Part shown: in pieces, positions 43,015 through 54,700 of the stretch | Numbering within the stretch: position 1 is the first letter of the stretch | How the letters are laid out: every line of letters starts with the position of its first letter | DNA from: Xiphias gladius | Taxonomy: Eukaryota > Chordata > Actinopteri > Istiophoriformes > Xiphiidae | Assembly (NCBI RefSeq): GCF_016859285.1 | Contig: NC_053420.1 | Location: 25,790,045-25,854,044 of the forward strand | DNA: 64,000 nucleotides | Direction: 5' to 3' | Made by a program: the position numbers and the translations under genes | Notes under the pieces: model-generated | The model's database searches: none | Seen by the model: only the letters and a program-made list of their open reading frames with translations | What the model was told of the DNA's origin: nothing

Positions 43015-44317
43015 CACCTTAAACTTGCTCCAGGTGAGGTGTTTGTTATTGATGTACATAATTTTTGGTCAGTCCTTTCCGTTGGCCTTTGTACATACGA
43101 TACACACATGATACTCTAATTACTATGACTATTACAACTTTGCCTGAAAGTAAACCAAGAATGTGTGCTTTCTTTGAATTTAAATACTTAAGGCTGTTGC
43201 AGTTTATGCAACACTGCTATTATAAAAAGTACCGACATGCTGTTAATAATAAATGTGAGACTCAGCTTTGCTTGTACCACACCTAAAAATTTACATTATA
43301 CAAAAAACACAAAGCCTTTACAAAAAAATATCACAAAACCTTATATCTAATTTGTTCATTGCCTGAAGTGCATGAAATGTTTTTATTTGCACAACTTTAT
43401 ACAAAGGTCAGTTTTTTTGTTTTTTAAACTGCCAATGGAACAACGAATATAACCAGTCTATTTTACGTAACCGTAATTCTGGTAATTAACGGTAAATAAC
43501 GGTTTCCAAGCTGTGTGTCCCTAGCCCGTTTTCAGAAATCTGGCTCAACAAACTGAACCTAACCCTGAACTCTGAGTTGTTGACCCCTGAGATAGGAAAC
43601 TCGAAGGCTGCAGTCAAGAAAGTCAAAAAAAAAACTTTTCCTTGACCTTGATGGAAAACGTCATGATGTCAAAGGGAAGATGTGAAGCAGAATTCATAAG
43701 GACTTAGCAAAAGACAACTGTGGTGCTAAGAGAATCCGATTGCACCCACACAAAACTACGCAATTATGTGACGGATGGTTTTACTGAGGTGGATTAAATG
43801 TTGCTGCTGCAAGGAATTGTGGCACAGCATTATCTCCTTTCCTCTTGTAAAGGATGCTTCGGTTTACCCTATGCTAAAGGAGATGAGAAAGGAAGCATTA
43901 AAGCAACTTTCCTTAGCTTTTGAGTCAGCATTGGAAGCGAGTCGCGCATGCGCCTTTTTACGACAATTTACCACAGCCTATTTGCGCTGGCGGTGATCAA
44001 TACCGGTAAATTTCTTGTCGATCCGATATCAAGTGATGCAGGGCCAGAATCGCAGATATCTGCACCCATACCGATACTTTTTTAATATTAAAAGCGGCTC
44101 GAGCACTATCATGTAGGGGAGAGCAGTGTCTCATGACTTCTGGGGTATATGCATCACCAGTAGGCTAAAGCTGAGTACGTACATGAGGTGTATTTATTCA
44201 ATTCCATTAAAATAATTAATTTAGTTTCCACGTGTCAGTGGACTGAATGAATGATTTGAATGTCTGAATAGAGTCTATATTTAATCGGTCTGCTAATCTA
44301 ACAGCTGGTGATGACCC
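43015..44317. other. accessory interval with transposon debris
   Basis: No host gene is recognised. Around 43990-44090 and again at 44950-45850 there are phrases such as CCGATACT and TATCGAT. Near 45845 the sequence ends ATCGATCCACCCCTAA, the complement of TTAGGGGTGGATCGAT, which resembles hAT-type termini. The matching left terminus was not found. Confidence 0.35.
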
Positions 44318-44946
44318 ATTGAGCCTTCGCCGAGCCCCGCCCCGTTGCTACTAGCCGCCGCTGTCGGCGCCCACACTGTCACTACCTGCACTCCGTGAGG
44401 AATCGAACAGAAAAGCCATTTCAGAGAGAAGCAGGCAGAAGGGTCACCAGTATGCGTTTGAGGGACGTACAAAGTTAAGTCAGCTAAAGCCTACGTATCA
44501 CGGCGTAAAAGTGAACCTCAGCATCACCAGACAGGACTATCCAATTACGGATCAACACTGTTCCGGTAAAGCAGGGTAGGTCCACTTATAAAATCATTAA
44601 AAAGCTAAATCAGCATGTGTATACATTCAGTATACCTGAAGTAGCTAGCGTAGCACAGGAGTGCTAGTTAATGATTGATGTGCCGTTGTCTGCTAATGTT
44701 AGATCCGCAGGGGGGGTTTGCGCCCATCTGATCGGACTTACTTTGATCGGTATCACTGTTACACGCGCCCCAGGCACATTTACCCGCGACTGGCTCGAAA
44801 GCCACAGGACCAGCCTGAAAACGACGAAAATCCGACACGGCGGTCCTACGGAGCGGTATAGATGTCGGACCCTGGTCTGAGCTGGCCGGTGCTACGCTAT
44901 GATTGGCCAGTCTGCGTCCAAGGGGCGGGTCTTAGCGAAGGGTCAA
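44318..44946. mobile_element. GC-rich non-autonomous DNA transposon with 26-bp inverted ends
   Basis: The left end (44318-44343) reads ATTGAGCCTTCGCC then GAGCCCCGCCCC. The right end (44921-44946), complemented, reads ATTGACCCTTCGCT then AAGACCCGCCCC. That gives 26 bp with four mismatches. The inside is about 580 bp, CpG-rich, without a transposase frame. The superfamily is not settled, and a target-site duplication could not be fixed by eye. Confidence 0.7.
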
Positions 44947-46190
44947 TTAAAAAAATGTAACATACACCGATACTGAAGATCCCGTTTGACTAAAATATTA
45001 ATTTAACCAATATACCTGGCCCCTCCTCGCCTCTCTGAAAAAACACCGGTGCCAGTGTACCCTGTTTCGGGTGCGAGTGCTGAGGGCCGTCCAAACCCAC
45101 AATTCATCCAGTCCACAAGGGGCCTCGAGCGGACTTTCTGCAGAGAGTCCACTTGGGGTGCAGACCTCACTAGATTTCACCGATTCAATTACCCACAATT
45201 CACTGTGGTTTTCCCAACACCCGACTAAAAAAACAAAAAGAGCTTATTACGAATGTGTAAAACAATTACTTTATAAAAACCTTACTTGAATTGTGTAGGC
45301 CAGAAACAATATTCAACCACATCATGATATACAAATATGTAGAACTATTGGCCATAGAGCTAATCAAAATGCTTTTTATTATTGTGGTCCTTTAAATGGT
45401 GATAGCCTATAAAAGCCATCTAGTGTAATGACAAATACATAGGATAAGAAATACCCAATTTATTTAGTCTGGTCCTTATCTACAAACTTGCCTGTATTAG
45501 AATTTGTGTAGCCTGTAGGCCTGTCTATCAGTGGCTTATAAAGCCGTGCGGTCTCCCGCCCTCACAGACTGGACGTGATTGACGGTACGTACAACTGAGG
45601 CCCAGGAGGGCTCAGTCTGCCGGTCTGGAGGGAGGACATTTGGATTCAGCCAAAGACTGCATGCATGATTTATGTGTGTTCATGACATCGGAACATTGTT
45701 TGCACAGACAGTTCTACCCTTTGATGAAATGGGTGCAACATAGAAGCGAGAAACTGAAGCTGGTATCGGTCCTATCGACGCTAAAATCGACCTTCAAACA
45801 CGAGACGTAGTATCTGTAGTATCGATATTTTGACATCGATCCACCCCTAATTTGCCTGTTAAGACAGAGAACGATGTGAGCGTTGAAGACGAGCTAATTA
45901 ATTTGTGTTACAGGATCATCATGACATTATATTTTATGTGTCAGATTGAAATGGTGACATCGAAGGAGAGTTTGGCCGATATTATATTAAAAATCCTCTT
46001 TTCTTCAAAAATCCCCAAACTCAAGAATGTAAGAAGGTTGGTCCATGCTTTTATATCATCCAGTATGCTACCCAAATGTTCTTTAAATTTGGCTAGACTC
46101 CAGCATCTGCTTATTCACGTGAAACCAAATAAACTTTGCTTTATGATCGACAGTATGCAGTGATTTGTTGACTTGCAAAATACGGTCCAA
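44947..46190. other. accessory interval, repeat-like
   Basis: Includes a short palindrome around 45131-45150 (GGACTTTCTGCAGAGAGTCC) between two CCCACAATTCA direct repeats (about 45097 and 45191). This suggests a hairpin-type MITE. Further right lies the hAT-like terminus near 45845. No gene is recognised. Confidence 0.4.
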
Positions 46191-46218
46191 ACCGGAAGTA
46201 GCTGTCCAAAATGGCGGC
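46191..46218 (+). promoter_or_regulatory. ETS plus YY1 promoter pair
   Basis: ACCGGAAGT (46191-46199, ETS/GABP consensus) is followed after eight bases by AAAATGGCGGC (46208-46218, strong YY1 consensus). This close pair is typical of housekeeping promoters, where the ATG inside the YY1 site is often the start codon. What it drives is unclear. Confidence 0.55.
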
Positions 46219-46850
46219 CCTTACGTGTCGTCAACCGTTTACTTCACATCGTGAAGTAACACTGGCCGCCACTAAGGTTCCTCTGGGTCATTTCACTCGG
46301 GAACCTTCCTAAGCTAAAAAAGCAATTGGTGCCAGGATTTGCTGAGGAAATGGAAAACCAACAGTTTCCCCTCATCTCAGGGGGAAACTCGATTTTTGAA
46401 ATAGGTCCTTTAAAGTCAAGCACTGACAACAACGCTGCCAAGACAACCACAGGGTTTTCTATCAGCATCGAAGAACTGCACGTTCCAAGTGATGTGGTTC
46501 GCTCACACTTCTTTCTAATAAGCCGCGAAGGCATCGCAGTTAAATGACAACGATGATTATCAAAGAGGGTGAAAGGGGGATGAGAGATGTCACCCCTTGT
46601 GTCTTCGCCTCCACGATCAGTTATGTTGATTGACCGAATCTTTCTTTTACTTTTGTTTCCAAGCAGAATGTTTGGATGAGATGAGAGAAGTGGAATTAAT
46701 GTTTGAAATGAGTGAACAACGACTCGAATTCAAAAATGTGTCATTGAGCGGTTGCATACTGGAAATACTGTATTGCTGGCTTATATGGGTGATATATATA
46801 CGATGGTGTGCAGTAACTATCTATAGCAGAAATAAATAAATACGTTATTA
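46211..46850 (+). other. possible small gene or relic behind the ETS/YY1 site
   Basis: From the YY1-embedded ATG (46211) a 33-codon frame begins MAALTCRQPFTSHREV. The next frame is open from about 46258 to 46547 and contains MENQQFPLISGGNSIFEIG and GFSISIEELHVPSDVVRSHF. After a good acceptor (T-rich, CCAAG or AAGCAG near 46667) comes ECLDEMREVELMFEMSEQRL, which reads like real protein. A double AATAAATAAA follows at 46831. I do not recognise the product, and the splice linking the pieces is unclear. It could be a decayed gene, an alternative 5' exon of mbd1, or chance. Confidence 0.3.
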
Positions 46851-47931
46851 ATTTACTGGAGACATCAAAAACCGAGTTTTTAAAAATAAATGTTAGTGGT
46901 TCCTGAAATTTACCGTTGCATTATAATTCTACAATCATTTAAATTAAAAGTCACTGAGTCATTGTACCTATTAATGGAAAGTATATGTTAAATCCAAACG
47001 GCGCTGTGTGATGCTTGATGTTGGTAGTCCTGTCTGTAGGCGGGATCATAGCCTACATCCATGGCCCAGAAGGATTTGTATCTTTGGTGTCTTGCCTTCT
47101 TTTGTCCTCCCACCGTTTCCGTCAGTGCTGGATGCTTGGGAGCTAGCTAAGTTAGCTCTACCTCGTAAAGTGAAGTGGTCCATGTAGTGATTAGAGTGCG
47201 AACCATCTGGGGAATATTACCCAACCGTGTGTGTGTGTCTGTGTGTGTGTTTGTTGGCCCACCTAACCGCATACATTTGTAAAGTGGTAGCGAAACACAG
47301 CTCTCAACTCAGAGGAATCATTTCAGCATAGTGGCACAGGAACCATGGAGGGGGGACGCTATAGCTAACGGTGGCTAACGATACTCCCGTTTTCACTCTG
47401 TTTCCAATCCAGCTACCTTGCGTAAGTGGTTCTGACATCGCAGTGCTGGTAGTTAACTGCTGTAAAAATGATAGCTATATATTTATGGAAGCTAACTAGC
47501 GTTTACCAGACGAGGGCATAACGCCTCACCCGGTGTCTTTAGTTAGTTTGTGTTGTAAATGCTGAATGTCTGCTCGCCCAGTCATTGCCATCGTGTAAAA
47601 ATAGCAGCTCGTTTTTTTTAAAGAAAACACCATACTAACACAACACTGAGCAAGGCTAACGACATACTGTACTGGACATACGACGTGTTCAATCTATGTT
47701 TATAAATGACACCCTCGTTTCCAGGCTCTGTCATGAAAGACTGAACAGTTGAGAACCATTCTGACGGTTCCACTGCTTGCCCAAACCTCAGAGGCCAAGG
47801 TTAAGTGGCCATATCCACGGACAGTCTAATTTTACACCACTTTAAATGGGATGCAAGATCGACTGTAGAGGATATCTTATTTGTCTCCAGGAAAATACTT
47901 TGGGCCGTTTGTTGCCGGAACTGGTGCATCA
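46851..47931 (+). other. mbd1 promoter and 5' leader
   Basis: Probably includes a non-coding first exon ending at CCTTGC|GTAAGT (donor at 47422). The coding exon's acceptor (TGTCTCCAG) ends at 47890. A possible middle leader exon begins after CGTTTCCAG near 47724. Confidence 0.45.
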
Positions 47932-48734
47932 ATGAGCGAGGAACCACTTAAGAGCCCTCTCCCTGGCAAAGAGCCTGCGGAGGAAGATGTGGGACAAAGC
48001 ACAGAGACGCTCAGCTGCAAAGAAGAAAACACCTCCGAGGAAGCACCAAAACAGGAGCCCTTGGCCCCCTCAGACAGCCTTGATACGACAGCAAACCACA
48101 GCTCAGATCCGGTAGAGGAAACCCTAGTGGAGGACCAGGACCAGGAGGAGGAGAAGGCCTTTGGTATTGACCCTGCTGTTGACTGGTTTGAGCCCCTTGA
48201 GGATGATGATGATGATGCCAATAGCATTGGAAGGAATGATGCGGAGGAAGAAAGTCTGGCAGGAGAAAGTGAACTTAATGAGAGTGTGGCGGGCAGCGAG
48301 AAGGCCTTCAAAAAGATATATCAGTAGGTTGAATAATGTGTTCCTCCAATGTGTGTTCATTAAAATGATATTTCGATCTGCTGTCACTTAGACAATTCCC
48401 TCTAACATGTTGGCTGTCTGCAGAGCCCTTGTACTGTAACCTGATAATCAGCAGCATTAATTTAGGATTAGATGTAGGTTTTTATGACCATGTGCAAAGC
48501 ACATTATTATCACCATCTACGATATCACCATATAACCATTGCCTTTACCATTATAGAGCCTGCAGTAGTGTGGTGTAGTGCTATGATGCTGTACAAATGC
48601 TCTGAGTTAATTCAACAGGGGGCGTTTTTAATCAAAGGAAATTAGTTAAAGCAACCTAGCAGGGGGGTTACAGTGGATAGCTGCTTGGTAATAAATAGAG
48701 TATATATCGTGTGTACGTATATGTGTGTGTGCGC

Positions 48735-48771
<37 letters not shown>

Positions 48772-51700
48772 CACACACATAGTTTTACTACAATATCTTT
48801 CTTAAACGTTACATAATGATATTAAACAATATTCAGAAAACGGCCAGTGAAAAGTTAGAGGGCTTTTTTTGAGGGCTCTTGCTATTTGTTTCAACTTCTG
48901 CTGAAAGAATCCGCTCATCTCAGACTTGTAGGCAACTTTGCCTCCATCTGTTGAAAGAAAACAAACGCAAAACACAACATAGCTTATGTTAACATTTTCT
49001 TGGATGGCTTCTTGCCCAGTCTGTTTTTCCCTGGTAGTATAAAGATTTGTGACGTATAATTCCCAGCTCCTCTTTTAAATCCAGGCTTCATATTCCCCGC
49101 CGTAAGCGATCACATCCTGACGAGGGATGGGAGGACTGGCCAGTACTTGGAGAGGGCTGGAAACGCAAAGAAGTTGTTCGGCGCTCAGGGTGCAGTATTG
49201 GCCAAAAGGATGTGTATTACCTTAGGTAAATACAGTCTAGTATTAGAAATAAAAAATCCCATTGTAGAGTTGTTTTCAATTCAGAGAGCAGAAGCTATTT
49301 TATCATAAACTCTTTCCATTTTATTAGTTACACCTGTACTGTATTGCGACGCTGTTCTGCCATGAAGTCAACTTTTATGATGCCAATAATGTTCAGTTAT
49401 TGTTGACACTATCATAGAGGTGTTAATTCAAATATGTTCTAGCATTGAGGTCATAGTGTGTGGTGGTGGTGTACTGGACGCCATTATACTGAGAGGTGCC
49501 TCTAATATTCTGCGCCCCTCATGTATGTAAATAGGTAAGCAAGAAAAAATTAGAAACAACTCTCAATATAATTTAGTCCAGTACAACAACACCTTAAACT
49601 ATGACATCAGTAATGAACATTTAATTGAATTTACACATTTCTGACCATGTCAACAAAAACTGAACATTATACACTTGGTAAAAGTAGAATTTATGGCAGA
49701 GGTGTTGTATTGGATTGCAATAGATTGTACCAAATAATATGGCCACTGAGTGTATATCTACCTGGTGCTCAACAATGTAGATTTTAGTGTTGAGATTTTA
49801 CTGCTTTTTAAGCACTTTCTGACGCTGCGTCTAGTCTTTGCTATTTATACCTTAGTAATTTTGTAGCAGTCATAAAACCTTGTGTGTTAGGGCTTGGTAA
49901 ATTGACAAAAATAATCAATATAACAACTGTTCGTATTTGTCACAAATCATACTTTGATAATAATACATGTTAGGGATGTACTTCTAAATATTTGCCAATT
50001 AAAGGTACTCAAATGGCAGAATTTTCTGCTCTTTTTCTCTTTTATATCATTAACTGATGTGGGAACTTGTGTTGGACACTTCTTGCCCCCCTTTTGATAT
50101 TTTATAGGCAATCAATCAATCAAAAAAACAACAACGGATCAATCAGCAATAAAAATTATTGTTGGTTGCAGCCCTATTAAAAAAAAAAAAGGTAAAATAA
50201 ATAAATATTATTTTGTAACTAGCATTAGGCCCTCAGAAAGAGAAGCATGTGAGTGGATAACAAAAGGGATTTTGTTGTTGTTGTGTTTTTAGTGGTGGTT
50301 GTCCAGCTCTTTGCAGTTGTCATTGTTTTTCTCCCTTGCAGTCCACAAGGTGATCGAGTGAGAAGCAGAGTAGAACTGGCTTCATTGCTGGAGGGACTTC
50401 TTGACCTGTCAGCCTTTGAATACAAGACAGGAAAGTTCTACGATGGCGAAGCACCACCCACAAGAATTCGAAACCGAGCGAAGGTATTGGCATCTTTTAT
50501 CACTTAAAAACTTTTAAGACGTGCATGTCTTACAGTTCATTTTCCTCACCGTCTCATCCACCAGAGAAGGATCCGGGAGCGTTCTTCCTCAGAGTCCAGC
50601 TTCATGGAGAGAGGAGAGGGGGCTGACACTCCTGACTCTCACCACAGGCTCACGCCCAGCCTGGGGCCCAAAAACATCCACTCCAACCAGTCAAGCTTCT
50701 CCTCGCACAGTACAGTGGGAACTCCAAACCAAGTCTGTTACAATGAGGAGCCACTAGTGGAAGATAAAATTAAACTTCCCTTTCCCTCATCATCCAAACT
50801 GCTCCCGCTCCCCTCCATAAATGGAGAAATTGGGTCAGAGGACAGTACTCTGTGAGTCCATTACTTCAGTTCATATTTCTATTATTTAACCTTATCATTA
50901 AAACTACTGATGTAACTAACAGGACACTTGAGTATTTCCATTTAATCATAAGGGTTTACATGATCATATTCCTCTTATTTCTCTGCAGGATCTGTGCCAG
51001 ATGTGGTATTTCCTTCACAGGCACATGGTATGACAAACAAAGGAAGAGGCCCTGCTGTCCCTCCTGTTGGGGTATGTCAGGGCATGAATGTGCTATATAA
51101 TGATTCTTAGGCCAAACCAGTGTCAGAAATACAAAAAAAAAAAAAAAAATCATAGAAATAACAGTTTAACTCATCCTATGCTGTTTATTTCTTTTTAATT
51201 CCAGCAGCCTCAAAGACAAAGGAGCATCCGATGATTCGTTTCAGAAAGGTAAAGCATTCTCTGTGAACAGGATGTGTGCATGAGCGGCTAAATTTTAGCC
51301 ATTTTAACTAGCCAAAACTTCAGCATATGGTCCACTGGAAACAGAATAGAGCAATGAGACCATGAATTCAGACATTTTTTTTTTTTCAACTTTTTTTTTT
51401 TCATCTCAACAAAAAGAAAATTTATATTCTCCAGCACTAAGAAGAGAAGTTTTCTGTATGTTTCCTCCAGAATCAGGCTGCTGATGGATGTGTTAAAAGT
51501 GATATATAAACAAAATCTGCCTCTTTATTTTTATTCATGTCAACTGTAGTGGATTCCTTGTGGGCAGTGTGTGGGATGCCACAACACAGTGAATTGCGGG
51601 CAGTGTGCCAACTGCAAGCATGGACTGCAGAGCCCCGAGTCCCGGAAACGCATATGCAGGAAACGCAAATGTATATGTCCTATTCGCAAGGTAAGCTGCC

Positions 51701-54700
51701 TGGTACATAATAGTTATTGTTTATGTTGATGCTTATTGTTTCTGTTACTTTTACATTCATGCCTTTTGTTTCTGTATGTTACGTCAGGGCCCTGGAAGTG
51801 GAGGTTTCCTGCAGCAGAGACCTTATAATGAAATTCCTGAAATCTTTGATGACACGTGCATGAGTTTTCAGGTAAGAAAAGCTTGTACAATCCATTTAAT
51901 TGTATATGTTTACTGTGCTTGCTGTAGCGTCAAGATCTCCATGTGCTGCTTTCACAACACATAGACTGCACGTGTAAATTGCCTGTTTATAATATCACAA
52001 CAACTATTTTCTTCTGTGTTGAATTTAAAGCAAAGTTTCCACTGCTTGCTTAAGATCTCAATATTTATTGTATGTGATTATAATGAAATTATATTTATAG
52101 AAGGACACATCTGTAAAATACACCTACTATTGGTCAATAATATTCTATTTATCCACAGGTTTACAGTCAGGATCAGTTATTCCAAATTGTCTGAATTTAA
52201 ATACAGACTGTGTGCACTGCATTTCATGGGTTGTAATTACAATGTTAACAGCATAATCATGCACTGGGGCTTTGATACTTAAAGATTCATTTAGTTAATT
52301 TAAGTTCTAACAACGACTGTTTTATTTTACAGAGTGAAGTTGCAGACTCACAGGTAACTTTTTGTAATATGAGATGAAATTATATCTTTATTCATAGTCC
52401 TCAGTATTATTGTTATAGACTTTTTCCCACTCTCACTTATAATGTTTTATCGACGCAGCTCCAGAGTCTCAAAAGCAGTGACACAGAGAACTTTTCGGTC
52501 AACGTGGACGTTGATGATGAGGATGATATGTCAACTGACGACGATGATGATGTGAGTGTTTTTTAAAGGTGCCATATGTAAGTTTTTGGCTATTGCTACA
52601 TAGCCAGCGTTAGCATTAACAGCTGTTTGCTTACCGAGAGCTTTAGCCATCATTCCGTTTAAAAGACAAGCGGTTAGAATACGCCACAGTGACTCACTAT
52701 CGCAAAGTGGTATTGCGAGATGGGACGGGCCAAGGCTGGCTGGTTAGCATGCTAATTTAAGTCGAAGAAAATTAAGTGATAGGAATAGAAGCAAAACAAA
52801 ACTTAGCATTGGTGTTGCTTTCCACCGCTGGGAAGAGCTCCTGGTGAGTAAAGGAATGAAGTTTAGCACCTGTAAACCCACTGTCCTACAGAAATGAAGA
52901 CACCATTATTTAAAGCGATACAGAATACCCCAAAACTGTTTTGTCACAATGACCCTCTCGCCTTCCTTAGTACTCTCTCATAGACAAAAAGTTGCACATA
53001 CTGTTGCGATTATTATGCTAACTCAGAGACATTATTTGGGCTTCTCAGTTTTTCCATGGTTGTGTGTGGTTTGTCAAAAGAAGTTCCCACACACCTGCTA
53101 TTATCAATATTAATTTTGCCAGAGGCAGTGTTTAATTAATTAAGAAAATATCTCTTTCTTCAGTATTAATACAGAATTTTTCTGAGGTTTAGAAGACTTA
53201 TTTTAGAAGGTTTTGAGTTGAATTACCAACTCTTCACCATGAGGCCACTTTCTCTGAACTGGAATTCTCTCATCCTCCTGTAGCCGTCTGACAATATAAC
53301 AGTGTTTGGCTGCTTACCAAAGTTTTTATTAAAGTTGAACGTCTATAGACAGCTCAGCTCTTGGCTGTTTAACAGATTCTCTCCCTCGTTTATTTCTGTC
53401 GTAAAGACGTCGGGAGACACTAAGAGCTCGTTTTCACTTGTCATGAATTTATCTCCTCTGTGGCAGCAGATCATGTTACATCAGCCTTCAGAAACACCTG
53501 CAGGTTAAATTGGATTAACCAAACACTTTTAAGGCTGATTAACTCTGAAAGACTCACTGTAGATGGACTTGAAAACACTAATTAGCCTAGCAACGTAATA
53601 AGGCTACGAGTAACCCATAATGCAACACTTTCTAAAAGACCATAGTTACGCCTGTACTCTCTCCATTCAGAAAGAATATCTCTTGTAATGAATCAACAAG
53701 TAATTTTCTAGTTCTGAAATATAAGACCACTCCCACTTTTTTAAACCTAAGTTTCAGGAAATTACTATTGCCTTATATTAGGGCCAATACGGTACCCTTT
53801 ATCTCCAAAGCGGGTGAGAACCATAGTTTTTTCCATTCATTCGGTTTAGGTGCAGCACCCCAGTCTTATATTGGAAGGGAAAACCCTGCTTTATATTCGT
53901 GCTAGGTTCTCGTTTTATTATTGTTTACAGTGGCATAAGAAGCGGAAGCGACGCTCCTGTGGAGAATGCAAAGCCTGTCTCTGCAGGAAAGACTGCGGCA
54001 CATGTGATTTCTGTATAGACAAACCCAAGTTTGGCGGCAGCAACAAAAAGAGGCAGAAGTGTCGTCTACGGCAATGTCAGAGACAGGCAATGGTAAGACA
54101 TACCAGTTTTTAATGAATTTGTTGCTCCTTGCACTAATGATGTGATAGTGTTGGATTCCTGTGCTTATATTTGATAGAGACACCTACTGCCCTTCCAGAT
54201 GGGACAAGGAGACTATGGGCCAGATGGCACGGTGCTGCCGGGCAGGCCCAGACCTCACTACACGTACAGCCGCAAGTCAAATTTTAAAAAAAACAAAGGA
54301 CCACAAGTAAGCTTGGACTTCACCGACAATGAAGATGATGACAGTAACTTACACGCAGTGAGTGCAAAATGCCTTTGTTGTCAAAATCTTTTTGTTGTTC
54401 CTCTTTGCTTGTAGTGAGTGTTTTTAAAGAAAGTTGTACTCTCCTGCAGACAAAACTTTGGTAAAAGGTTCATTTGCTTATGTTTTACTGCTTTAGATGA
54501 GTTGGAGCTTGGAGCCTGCCAGCGGTAGCAGATACAATGAACTGAACGCGAGAAACCATCACTCATTTATGCAGGTTTGAAAATAGATTCTTATCCGTCA
54601 GCTAAAGCTCATCTCATACCCAAACAGAATGTCATCTTAATTTTGTTTTTCAGCAGCTGAATTATTCAAATTTCGCACAGCGGAATGGACTGCCTGACAG

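Noticed and set aside
47877-48311. 144-codon serine-rich open frame on the reverse strand
   Set aside because: Mirror image of the acidic GAG/GAA-rich mbd1 exon; the splice sites and MBD context support the forward strand.
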